DNA of 64,000 bases from Streptomyces iconiensis. Lineage in GTDB: Bacteria; Actinomycetota; Actinomycetes; Streptomycetales; Streptomycetaceae. The translations under genes and the position numbers were made by a program. The first letter of the stretch is position 1. Every line of letters starts with the position of its first letter. Of the stretch, positions 8,136 to 16,823 are shown piece by piece. Where the stretch lies: the NCBI RefSeq assembly GCF_028657195.3, contig NZ_JANCPR020000005.1:186001-250000 (forward strand), written 5' to 3'. The notes below the pieces were generated by a model. The model searched no databases. It saw only the letters and a program-made list of their open reading frames with translations, and had not been told where the DNA came from.

Positions 8136-8896
8136 GCCTGTCCCCCTCCTCCTTTCACGGCCCCGGATCCGGTGCTGTCCTCAGGAACGTCCTCAGGAAC
8201 ATCTCTCGCTGCTGGGACGGATGTCCCCTGAGTCCGGTTCCTTCCCCTGCCGGAGGGTGGGGTACCCCCTCCGGCGCCGTTCGGATGCAGGTGAGCGAGG
8301 AGGGGCAGCAGGCGCGCGCGACCGCGTGCGCAGCGGCTCTTGACGGTGCCGACGGCGACATCGAGAACCTCGGCCGCCTCCGCCACCGGATAGCCCTGCA
8401 TGTCGACGAGTACGAGCGCGGCGCGCTGTTCCACGGGCAGCTCGGAGAGCGCGGCGATCAACTGGCGGTGGAGGTCCTGCCGTTCCGTGGGACCTGCCGC
8501 CGACTCGTGCGGCTCAAGGAGCTGTTCCAGGCGCTCGGTGTCGTCGGTGGGCGAGGCGCGGCGGGAAGCCGCCTTGCGGGCGCGGTCCAGGCAGGCGTTG
8601 ACGGTGATGCGGTGCAGCCAGGTCGTCACCGCCGACTGGCCGCGGAAGGTGTGTGCCGCGCGGTACGCGGAGATGAAGGCGTCCTGTACGGCGTCCGCCG
8701 CCTCCTCGCGGTCCCCGAGGGTGCGCAGGGCGACGGCCCAGAGGCGGTCGCGATGGCGGCGGACGATCTCACCGAAGGCGTCGGCATCACCGGCGACGTG
8801 ACGGGCGAGCAGGTCGCGGTCGTCCGCCACGGTGACGTTGCCGCTCGTTGCGGCTTCCGTGTGCGGTGGACGGCGCGTCACGTCGTCGCTCGCCAT
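8132..8896 (-). CDS. sigM: ECF RNA polymerase sigma factor (SigM-like)
   Basis: An ECF sigma factor of 254 residues from the ATG at 8896. Region 2 contains DAFGEIVRRHRDRLWAVALR and the DAVQDAFISAYR core-binding helix. Region 4 has the -35-recognition helix-turn-helix YPVAEAAEVLDVAVGTVKSR. A 60-residue Gly/Pro-rich tail follows region 4 and is unusual. The ATG at 8896 has a good ribosome-binding site (GGGGAGGGG) and avoids overlap with the upstream gene; an in-frame start at 8983 would overlap it. The gene is followed by its anti-sigma factor with a four-base overlap. The name follows the conserved sigM-trxB-trxA context shared with mycobacteria. Confidence 0.9.
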   Translation of the reverse strand: MASDDVTRRPPHTEAATSGNVTVADDRDLLARHVAGDADAFGEIVRRHRDRLWAVALRTLGDREEAADAVQDAFISAYRAAHTFRGQSAVTTWLHRITVNACLDRARKAASRRASPTDDTERLEQLLEPHESAAGPTERQDLHRQLIAALSELPVEQRAALVLVDMQGYPVAEAAEVLDVAVGTVKSRCARGRARLLPLLAHLHPNGAGGGTPPSGRGRNRTQGTSVPAARDVPEDVPEDSTGSGAVKGGGGQA

Positions 8897-8948
8897 CAGC
8901 CCCTCCCCTCGCTCCGGCGCCCTGCCGTCCGGAGCGGTGTCCGCGGTC

Positions 8949-11147
8949 TCAACTGATGACCTGGACCTCCGTGACGCGACCACGGTAGTTGCCCTCGTTC
9001 GTGAGCGGGAGCTTGGTGAGCCACAGGAGTACGAAGCGCGTCTTGACCGGCTTCTTGGCCTTGAGGTTCAGATGGTCGCCTGAGCCGCTGGTGACCTTCT
9101 TGAAGCCGTCGAGCGTGGTCGGCATGGAGCTGGCGCCCTTGGGCGCCGCGTAGAAGCTCGCCGAGGTCTTGCCGATGAAGTCGGCCTTGAGCTTGCTGAC
9201 CTGCTGCGACTTGCCGAGGTCGTAGATGACGCCGGCGCCCGACTTGAGGTTGCCGAAGTTGGGGCGGCCGATGTACTTGCTCGTGAGCCAGTAGGTGCCG
9301 GCGTCTCCGTCGTAGGAGTCCTTCACCTTGTCCGGGTTCTCCGAACCGTCCTGGCTCTCCGGGTCGAAGTCGTTCGCGTCCACGATCTTGATCGGCTTGC
9401 CGACGGGAGTGGGCTGCGGAGCGTGCGCCTGCTTGGGCTCGTCCTTGGGCGGCTCGCCCTTCAGCAGCGCGTCGGCGACCTGCCAACTGCCCAGCCCCAG
9501 CGCGGCGATGAGCAGCGCCGAGACACCCCACTTCAGGACCTTGCCCGTACGTCCCGGCAGGGCCGGGGGCGCGGGCGGTTCAGCGGCCGGTCGCGCGGCG
9601 GGGCCGCCCGGTGCGGCGCCGTTGCCCGGGCCTCCCGGACCGTAGGCACCCTGCTGGTACGTGGTGCGCTGGTAGGGCGGCGGCGCGGTGAAGGCAGTCT
9701 CGGGCGGCCGGATGCGGGGGATCGACGCGACGGCCTTGGACAGCTCCTCCGGGGTGGCGCAGGGCTGTTCCTGGCGCGAAGCGGTGGCGCCGTCGTTGAC
9801 GAGGGCGCGCATGGCCAGCGTGGACAGGCCACGGTGGACACCGGCGCGTACCTGGTCGGGCGCGAGCAGCGTGCCCTTGGCGAGGGTGCCGACGCCGGGC
9901 AGGCCGTGCGCGTCGTCCTCGTACGGCCAGCGCTGGGTCAGCGAGGCGTACAGCAGCGCGCCGATGGCCTCGGTGTCGTCCCGCTGCGCGTGCTCGCTGG
10001 TGACGCCGCGCAGGGCCGCGTTCACGGCGAGGCCCCTGATGCGGTACTGGCCCATGCCCGTACGCAGCACGCACGTGGGGGTGAGGCGGAGATGTGCGAG
10101 GCCCTCGCGGTGTGCGGCGGTGAGCGCCTGGGCGAGCTGGCTGACGAGTTGGTACGCCTCGTGCGGGTCGAGGGAGCCGGTGGCGAGGAGTTCGTCGAGC
10201 GGGGTGGCGTCGGGGAGCCACTCATGGACGACGTAGACCAGGTCGTCCTCCTCGACCGCGTCGAGGACCTGGACGAAGCGGGGGTCGCCGAGGAGCGCGG
10301 CGGAGCGTGCGGCGGCGAGCACATGGCGGGCACGCGGGTGTACGGCCGGCAGCACATGGACGCCCACGGCGCGGCGCAGCTTCTCGTCGACGGCACGCCA
10401 ACTGCTGAAGCCGTCGAGGCGGGTGACGCACTCCTCAAGACGGTAGCGACCGGCGAGCTTGTGGCCGCTGTGCAGCTCGGGAGCGGGTTCGTCGGCTGCA
10501 TCGGCAGCTTCGGCTTCGTCGGGTCCCGCGGTCCCGGCGGTCCCGGCAGGCTCGTCGGCTTCGGCGGGCTCGTCGGATTCTTCGGTGGAGGGCGCGGAAG
10601 AGGCGGGATTCTCGGACGACGCGGCGCTCACGGGGGAGGCGGGAGCGTCCGTCGGGCCGCCCTGGGGTCCGGACTTGGCTCTGTCTCCGGGCTTGCCCGG
10701 CCTGCCCGGCTCGCCTGGTTCACCGGGCTCCTCGCGCCCCTTGGCCTCCTCGGCCCGTACTGCCGCGGCCTCTTCGGATACGGCCTCTTCGGCCGCGGGG
10801 CCCTCGGATACGGGTCCCTCAGCTACGGGTCCTTCGGCTGTGGGCCCCCCGGCTGCGGGGCCCTCGCTGCTCCTGGTCCCGGAGGGCCCGGTTGCGGCTT
10901 CCGACCCGGCCGCTGCCTTTTCGGCGCTTTCGGGTGCGGGGTCGTCCCCGGGTTCGTCCCGGTCAGGGGAGTGGGCGGTGGAATCTGCCGGTGACTCCTC
11001 CGAGAGTTCGGTGCCGCTGTTGGGCCCGTCCTTCGCGTCCGTCGCACCGTCGCTCGTGGCTCCGCCGTCCTGCTGGGCGGTCAGCGGTTCGCCGTTCTCA
11101 CCGCTCGTCTCGGCCACGCCGACAGCGGCTGTGCTCCGTTCCGCCAC
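8949..11147 (-). CDS. Membrane pseudokinase with discoidin-like exterior domain, MurJ-associated
   Basis: A protein of about 732 residues in four parts: an acidic Ala/Glu/Gly/Pro-rich region (1-215), a protein-kinase-like fold (about 225-480), one membrane helix (ALLIAALGLGSWQVADALL), and a C-terminal extracytoplasmic domain of about 145 residues resembling a carbohydrate-binding beta-sandwich. The kinase fold lacks the ATP-anchoring Lys (VGVHVLP), the catalytic HRD (here HLRLTP) and DFG (here RGL), so it cannot be an active kinase. In mycobacteria the same domains form the C-terminal half of MviN (MurJ), where the phosphorylated pseudokinase recruits an FHA protein. Here they form a separate gene just after murJ. 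GTG 11147 was chosen for its GGGAGG ribosome-binding site; ATG 11180 is an alternative. Confidence 0.85.
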   Translation of the reverse strand: MAERSTAAVGVAETSGENGEPLTAQQDGGATSDGATDAKDGPNSGTELSEESPADSTAHSPDRDEPGDDPAPESAEKAAAGSEAATGPSGTRSSEGPAAGGPTAEGPVAEGPVSEGPAAEEAVSEEAAAVRAEEAKGREEPGEPGEPGRPGKPGDRAKSGPQGGPTDAPASPVSAASSENPASSAPSTEESDEPAEADEPAGTAGTAGPDEAEAADAADEPAPELHSGHKLAGRYRLEECVTRLDGFSSWRAVDEKLRRAVGVHVLPAVHPRARHVLAAARSAALLGDPRFVQVLDAVEEDDLVYVVHEWLPDATPLDELLATGSLDPHEAYQLVSQLAQALTAAHREGLAHLRLTPTCVLRTGMGQYRIRGLAVNAALRGVTSEHAQRDDTEAIGALLYASLTQRWPYEDDAHGLPGVGTLAKGTLLAPDQVRAGVHRGLSTLAMRALVNDGATASRQEQPCATPEELSKAVASIPRIRPPETAFTAPPPYQRTTYQQGAYGPGGPGNGAAPGGPAARPAAEPPAPPALPGRTGKVLKWGVSALLIAALGLGSWQVADALLKGEPPKDEPKQAHAPQPTPVGKPIKIVDANDFDPESQDGSENPDKVKDSYDGDAGTYWLTSKYIGRPNFGNLKSGAGVIYDLGKSQQVSKLKADFIGKTSASFYAAPKGASSMPTTLDGFKKVTSGSGDHLNLKAKKPVKTRFVLLWLTKLPLTNEGNYRGRVTEVQVIS

Positions 11148-11265
11148 CGTCGTTCCTGCCTCCCCATCCGTAGCAGCCATTTCTTGAAACAGCCAAAAAC
11201 AATTGTGCCTACACTCCGCCGCTATGCACGACACACGGCGGCGAATGATGGTTGTATGCGCCGGT

Positions 11266-13752
11266 TCATCGTCCGAGTCTGGCGCGAACCATGCCGAGCA
11301 TCGCTGTCATTTCCTCAATTCGCATCCGCTTCGCAGCTAGGACGAAGACGGCGCCCAATACGATCCCTCCCCCGACAAGTGCCGCGACCGCTCCGAAGGT
11401 GTCGCTGCCCAGAACCCGCATGATGCCGTAGGCGGCTGCCCCGGCGGCAAGGGTGGCCGGGACGCTGGCGCCGGCGAGGCGGATGTACGTACGGACCACG
11501 CGGCGCCCGTCCAGGTCGCCGCTCAGCCGGTTGCGCAGGCGGCGCCAGGCGATGCCCACACCGATGATGTAGGCGAGACCGTAGGAGGCGGCCATGCCGA
11601 CGACGGCCCAGCGCGGCGGCAGGAGCAGGAAGCACGCAGCCGAGGCCGCGGCGTTCACCGCGGCGACGATGACGGTGTTGAAGAACGGTGTGCGCGTGTC
11701 CTCGTACGCGTAGAAGGCGCGGAGCACGACGTACTGCACGGAGTAGGGGATCAGGCCGAGGCCGAAGGCCATCAGCATGTAGCCCATGGAACGGGCGGCG
11801 TCCTGACCTGCGGAGCCGTAGATCATCAGGCACATCGGGATGCCGAGGGCCAGAAAGCCGAAGGAGATCGGGACGATGGCGACGGCGGAGTTGCGCAGAC
11901 CCTGCGAGATGTCGTCGCGTACGGCGCCGGTGTCGCCGTCGACGGCGGAGCGGGAGAGCCGGGGGAGCAGGGCCGCCATCACCGAGACCGTGATGATGGC
12001 CTGCGGCATGTTCCAGATCAGCTGTGCGTTGGAGTAGGCGATGTAGCCGGTGCCCGAGTGGCCCTCCTGGGCCGCCGTGTCGCCCGCCCAGGTGGAGAGC
12101 TGGGAGACGACGAGGACGCCCGCCTGGTTGGCGAGGACGAACAGGATCGTCCACTTGGCCAGCTTGGCGGCCTTGCCCAGACCGTGTCCGCGCCAGTCGA
12201 AGCGGGGCCGGATGTGGAAGCCCGCTGCCCGCAGATACGGGATCATCGCGAGCGACTGCACGATCAGGCCGAGCAGGGTGCCGACGCCGAGGAGCCTGAT
12301 GCCCTCGGGCGGGATGGTGGTGACGGCCAGTTCGGAGCTGGCGGCCGTGCCGTACACCCCGAGGAACATCGAGATCGTGGCGATGATGACGATGTTGTTC
12401 AGGACCGGCGTCCACATCATGGCGCCGAACCTGCCCCGCGCGTTGAGCACCTGGCCCATCACCACATGGATGCCCATGAAGAAGATCGAGGGCAGGCAGT
12501 AGCGCACGAAGGTGATGGTGACCTCGTTGGCCGCTGGGTTGTCGGCGAGCTTGACCGACATGAGGCGGACCAGGAGGGGCGCGGCGAAGACGGCGACAGC
12601 CGCCATGATGCCGAGGATCACCGCGACCAGGGTCAGCAGCCTGTTCGCGTACGCCTCGCCGCCGTCGCCGTCCTCCTTCATGGCGCGGACGAGCTGCGGC
12701 ACGAAGACGGAGTTGAGGCCGCCGCCGACGGTGAGGACGTAGATCATCGTCGGCAGCGTGATGGCGAGCTGATAGCTGTCACCGAGGGCCGAGGCGCCGA
12801 GCGCGGCGACGATCATCGCGGAACGTACGAAGCCGGTGAGCCGGGAGACCATCGTGCCGGCGGCCATTATCGCGCTGGACTTGAGAAGGCCGCCGCCTCC
12901 ACCGCCGTCGGACGGGGGTGCCGGTGCGGGCGGGACGGGTGGCGGCGGCTTGACGGTGCCCAGGTTCACCGTGGGCGGTGAGGGCTCCTCGGCCGCGCCG
13001 GGGGCACCCGGTTCGGGCGCCTCGGGCTGAAACGGCGGCTGTCCCCTCTGCTGCGGATGCTGCGGGGGCTGGCCATGCTGTGGCTGCTGGCCGTGGTGCG
13101 GGGGCGGCGGCTGGTGCGGTTGTTGCTGTGGCCGCTGCCCGTACGGGGATTGAGCGGGCTGTTGCTGCTGGTGGGGGGGCTGCGCGGGGTCGGGGCCCGG
13201 GTGGGCTCCCTGGTCGCGGTAGAGGTGAGCGAAGGCGTCGTTCCCCTGCTGCGGAGGCCGCGGGGGTTGCTGGTGCGGTGCGGGCGGTGCGGGCGGTGCG
13301 GGCGGTGCAGGCGGAGGGGGCTGTGGGGCCTGCGGGGGTTGCTGCGGCTGCTGCGGAGCGGGCGGGGGCGGCTGCTGCGCGGCGCGGGGGCCGTCGAGGA
13401 GGTCGTCGACGCCGGTGAACTGGACGGTCGACGGATCGTCGCCGTACGGCATCCTGCGCGAGGGCCCGTCGTCGGGCTCGGGCGCGGGGGTCGGCGCCCA
13501 CACATAGGGGTTCGGCGCGTGCGGCCCGGGCTCGGGCTGCTGGTAGAGCGCGTTCGGGTCCTGCACGGCGCCGGGCGGTGGCGGGGGGTGCGCGGCACGG
13601 TCGTAGCGTGCCTCGTCCACCGGGTCCTGGGCCGAGGGGTCGCGCTCCTCATACGGATCGCGCGCGTACGCGTCCCGCACGTACGGGTCCTCCGGCTGAC
13701 CAGAGCCGTCGCCGGGAGTCCGGTCCCGGTCGCCGCCATACGGCGCGTTCAT
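11266..13752 (-). CDS. murJ: Lipid II flippase MurJ (MviN) with long disordered N-terminus
   Basis: An 828-residue protein. Residues 1-290 are a cytoplasmic Pro/Gln/Gly/His-rich disordered region (PQQPPQAPQPPPPAPPAPPA). The remaining 535 residues are the 14-helix MOP-superfamily flippase, starting with SSAIMAAGTMVSRLTGFVRS. It moves lipid II across the membrane for peptidoglycan synthesis. The extended N-terminus is typical of actinomycetes. The gene lies 38 bases after the DUF6049 gene and before the pseudokinase gene on the same strand, so the three probably form one operon for envelope assembly. Confidence 0.93.
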   Translation of the reverse strand: MNAPYGGDRDRTPGDGSGQPEDPYVRDAYARDPYEERDPSAQDPVDEARYDRAAHPPPPPGAVQDPNALYQQPEPGPHAPNPYVWAPTPAPEPDDGPSRRMPYGDDPSTVQFTGVDDLLDGPRAAQQPPPPAPQQPQQPPQAPQPPPPAPPAPPAPPAPHQQPPRPPQQGNDAFAHLYRDQGAHPGPDPAQPPHQQQQPAQSPYGQRPQQQPHQPPPPHHGQQPQHGQPPQHPQQRGQPPFQPEAPEPGAPGAAEEPSPPTVNLGTVKPPPPVPPAPAPPSDGGGGGGLLKSSAIMAAGTMVSRLTGFVRSAMIVAALGASALGDSYQLAITLPTMIYVLTVGGGLNSVFVPQLVRAMKEDGDGGEAYANRLLTLVAVILGIMAAVAVFAAPLLVRLMSVKLADNPAANEVTITFVRYCLPSIFFMGIHVVMGQVLNARGRFGAMMWTPVLNNIVIIATISMFLGVYGTAASSELAVTTIPPEGIRLLGVGTLLGLIVQSLAMIPYLRAAGFHIRPRFDWRGHGLGKAAKLAKWTILFVLANQAGVLVVSQLSTWAGDTAAQEGHSGTGYIAYSNAQLIWNMPQAIITVSVMAALLPRLSRSAVDGDTGAVRDDISQGLRNSAVAIVPISFGFLALGIPMCLMIYGSAGQDAARSMGYMLMAFGLGLIPYSVQYVVLRAFYAYEDTRTPFFNTVIVAAVNAAASAACFLLLPPRWAVVGMAASYGLAYIIGVGIAWRRLRNRLSGDLDGRRVVRTYIRLAGASVPATLAAGAAAYGIMRVLGSDTFGAVAALVGGGIVLGAVFVLAAKRMRIEEMTAMLGMVRARLGR

Positions 13753-13790
13753 CGTCGCTACCTACCCCTGCCCCTGTTCGCCCAGCTGAC

Positions 13791-16640
13791 TCAACGGTCC
13801 ACCTTCTCACCCGTCCCCGGGGGGTTGCCGTTTTGCCGGTCGGTGTCGCCTTTGGCACCGTCGCTGCTTTTGTCCGGCTTCCCGTCGTCGCCGCCGTGGT
13901 CGCCACCGCCACCGTCGTCGCCGTGGTCGCCACCGTCGTCGTTGCCGGAGTCACCGTCGTCGCCAGGGCCCCCGCCGTCGCCCTTGCCGTCCTTGGGGTC
14001 CCTGTCGTCCTCGCCGTCCCGCTGGTCCCGTTCCCGGTCGCCGCCGTTCGACTCGGCGGGGGCCTTCGGCGTGGCGGGGGCCTTCGGCGTGACGGGGTCC
14101 TGCGGCTCGGCGGTCTCCGATGCCGACGACTCCGGCTCTTCGGTCCCGGAGGGCTTCTCCGCGTCCTCGTCCCCGGAACCGGTATGCGGGCCGACCTGCG
14201 AATCGGTCCGCGAGCCGGCCTCCGTGCTGCTCTCCGCTTCGTCCTCGGAGCCGCTCCCCGGGCCGCCTTCCGAGCCGCCGCTCCCCGGGCCGTCCGTGCT
14301 CTCTCCCTCGGCCGTCTCCAGCAGCGCGTCCGGGTCGGGGGCCGGGCCCTTGCGCTTGCGCTGGGTGTACATGCGGATGCCCGCGAGGACCATCAGCAGG
14401 ACGCCGCCCGCGATGATGAGGAGCACGGTCGAGGTGTAGGAGGTGACCTTGACCTCGAAGGTCACCTCTTTCCCGTAGGGCTTGCCTTCCTTGGTGTAGA
14501 GCTGGGCGCTCACGAAAGCGCGGCCGTTGTTGCGTGCCGTGGTGGCGAACTTGAGGGACTGGCTGTGGCCGCCGTCCACCACGACCCGCTGGCGCTCCCC
14601 CACATCCAGGCCGATACGGCTGGACCGCAGTTCCAGCACCAGGCCGTCGACGCGCTGGAAGAGGTTGTTCTGCACGGTCACGGGGATCGTGGCCTCGCGG
14701 CCCGAGAGGGTGATGTTGGACTTCTTGATGAGCCGCACCCGCTTCTTCAGGCCCATCAGATAGCTCTGCACGTCGTCGCGGAACTCGGACGCCTGGCCCG
14801 CGTGGCCGCGCCAGGCGTTGGAGACCTCGCGGTCTATGGCGTTGCCGAACGGCGGCACGACGCGGTCGGCGCGGCTGAGGATGACCTGGAAGTCCTCCAG
14901 GGTCTCCCTCGTTCTCCTTACCTGGTCGAACGCCGAGGTCGGCAGCTCGCTCTTGCGCAGCGAAGCGGGGTAGGAGCCGGGGCCCGGCACCCGGGTGCCC
15001 GCACCCGGGTCGGGCTTGGCCTTGGCGGCGTCGGAAAGGCGGGTGCTCTGGGTCCAGGCCCCGCTGTCGTTGAGCGCCTTGACCCCCTGGGCCATCGCCT
15101 GCGCCTGCGAGACGGACGGCATGCGCTGGGGCGCGACGACGACGCTGCGCTCGCGGGTCGGCATCTGGCGGGCCAGCGAGAGCGACTGCGCGAGGAACTG
15201 CTGTACGGCCTGCGACGAGGTGCCGGCGTCGGACATGTCGCCCTGGAAGGCGGTGGACAGCCGCGCGTCGGCGACCACCGCCGTGTTGCCGCTGCCGATG
15301 GGGCGTGCCGCCGTCGGGGAGTAGGAGAGCCCGGGGTCGCGCATGCTGTCGCTGCGCGCGATGACGTTGTGCGCGCCGGCCGAGGTGGCGACGTCGACGA
15401 TGGAGGAGTCGACGGCGCCCTCGTACGGCCAGGCGAAATCGGTGCTGGGCTTGGTGTGCAGGACCGTCTCGACGGTGGTTCTGCCGAGCTCGGTCGCCGA
15501 GCCCAGGTGGCTGAGCGACCCGCGTACGTACTTGCCGCGGTGGGCCAGCGAGGCGAGGTCGGGGTCACCGAAGGGAAGGGCGACGACCTCCTCGCCGCGC
15601 ACGGCCTTCTGCAGCTGGTTGAGCCAGCTGCGCGCGTACTCCGAGCCCTTGCCCGCGACGGTGCCGGTCCCGTTCTCCTTCTTCACGCGGTAGCGCCGGG
15701 ACATCAGGTCGACGGTCGCGAGCAGGTCCGGGTCGATGACCCAGGTGATCGGCAGGTCGTCGCCGAGCGCGACCATCTGCTGGAGGCGTCCGCCGGGTGC
15801 CAGCTCCTTGGCCAGGGACTCGTTGGGGAAGACCGGGGTCTGCTGCTCGTCGGACTCGGTCTCGGCGGTCAGCCGGGGGGTGCTCATGACCGGCCACAGG
15901 TAGGTGAACTGGGACTTGTTGCCCATGCCCCCCTTCTGCCAGGGCACGAACGTACGGCCCATGCCGAGGATCTGGTCGTACGGGCGTGCCTTGGTGCGGC
16001 CCGTGAGGGAGACGCCGAGCTGGTAGACGCCGTCGGGGCCGAGGTTGAGGGCGCTGACCGGTAGCTTGAGCGTGAAGGGGCGGCTGATGCCGGGGGCCAT
16101 CCCGCCGACCTTCACGGTGTGCTTGCCGCCGATCGCGTTGCCCTCGGCGCCCGAGACATAGCCCTTGCGGCGTGACGCCTGCTCGATGGCGCTGCGGCTG
16201 TTGAGCGTGGGGCCGGTGCGGACGTCGAGGTGGCCGCCGCCGATGGTGGCCCGGCTGTTGTTGGTGACCGTGCCGGAGAGCGTGATGTCGCCGCCGGCCT
16301 GGGGGACGGACGGGGTGACGCTGTTCACCGAGACCTCGGCGCTGCGGGAGCCCCCGGCCGCTGCGGGCGCGGCCGGTGCCGAGGAGGGGCGCGCCGCGGC
16401 CTGTGAGGCGGAGGCGGGGGCGAGGACGCCCGCGAGGATCGGGAGGGTGGCGAGGAGGACCGTGGCGGCTTTGCGGGTGCAGCGGCGTAGTCGTACGCGG
16501 GCCGCTCCTCGCGGGCGTTCCGTTCGCAGACGTTCCGTCGCGGTGGCGGTCTCCTCGGCTGCGCCGGCTCTCCCGGCGGCTCCGGTGCTGTGCGCACCCC
16601 CGGGACCAGGGGGAGCCTGACTCTCAGCCGCCTCGGCCAC
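13791..16640 (-). CDS. DUF6049 family secreted/membrane-anchored protein
   Basis: A large extracytoplasmic protein of about 949 residues. A basic stretch (VRLRRCTRKAATVLLATLPILAGVLAPASA) looks like a signal peptide. The ectodomain is about 640 residues long, with a beta-sandwich at each end and a central region that may be hydrolase-like. One membrane helix follows (STVLLIIAGGVLLMVLAGIRMY), then a long acidic Gly/Asp/Glu-rich cytoplasmic tail. It corresponds by position and architecture to mycobacterial Rv3909, between mutT/cca and mviN. The function is unknown, but the context suggests peptidoglycan or teichoic acid work with MurJ. GTG 16640 was chosen; a frame open to 16751 would run into the cca promoter. 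Confidence 0.8.
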   Translation of the reverse strand: MAEAAESQAPPGPGGAHSTGAAGRAGAAEETATATERLRTERPRGAARVRLRRCTRKAATVLLATLPILAGVLAPASASQAAARPSSAPAAPAAAGGSRSAEVSVNSVTPSVPQAGGDITLSGTVTNNSRATIGGGHLDVRTGPTLNSRSAIEQASRRKGYVSGAEGNAIGGKHTVKVGGMAPGISRPFTLKLPVSALNLGPDGVYQLGVSLTGRTKARPYDQILGMGRTFVPWQKGGMGNKSQFTYLWPVMSTPRLTAETESDEQQTPVFPNESLAKELAPGGRLQQMVALGDDLPITWVIDPDLLATVDLMSRRYRVKKENGTGTVAGKGSEYARSWLNQLQKAVRGEEVVALPFGDPDLASLAHRGKYVRGSLSHLGSATELGRTTVETVLHTKPSTDFAWPYEGAVDSSIVDVATSAGAHNVIARSDSMRDPGLSYSPTAARPIGSGNTAVVADARLSTAFQGDMSDAGTSSQAVQQFLAQSLSLARQMPTRERSVVVAPQRMPSVSQAQAMAQGVKALNDSGAWTQSTRLSDAAKAKPDPGAGTRVPGPGSYPASLRKSELPTSAFDQVRRTRETLEDFQVILSRADRVVPPFGNAIDREVSNAWRGHAGQASEFRDDVQSYLMGLKKRVRLIKKSNITLSGREATIPVTVQNNLFQRVDGLVLELRSSRIGLDVGERQRVVVDGGHSQSLKFATTARNNGRAFVSAQLYTKEGKPYGKEVTFEVKVTSYTSTVLLIIAGGVLLMVLAGIRMYTQRKRKGPAPDPDALLETAEGESTDGPGSGGSEGGPGSGSEDEAESSTEAGSRTDSQVGPHTGSGDEDAEKPSGTEEPESSASETAEPQDPVTPKAPATPKAPAESNGGDRERDQRDGEDDRDPKDGKGDGGGPGDDGDSGNDDGGDHGDDGGGGDHGGDDGKPDKSSDGAKGDTDRQNGNPPGTGEKVDR

Positions 16641-16823
16641 GCGCTCGTCCGTCCCGTCGTCTGTCGTCGTGGATTGGGTGTGGGTGGTGGTCGTCCGTTC
16701 TGAATCCCTGATGGTAACGATGCCTGGACGGCTGAAGTGCCGCGCGTCCACCTCATGATCAGTTACGCGTCCGACCGGGCGCAGCGCACCTCGCGTGTGG
16801 GGGGCAACGTACCCTGTGCTGTT

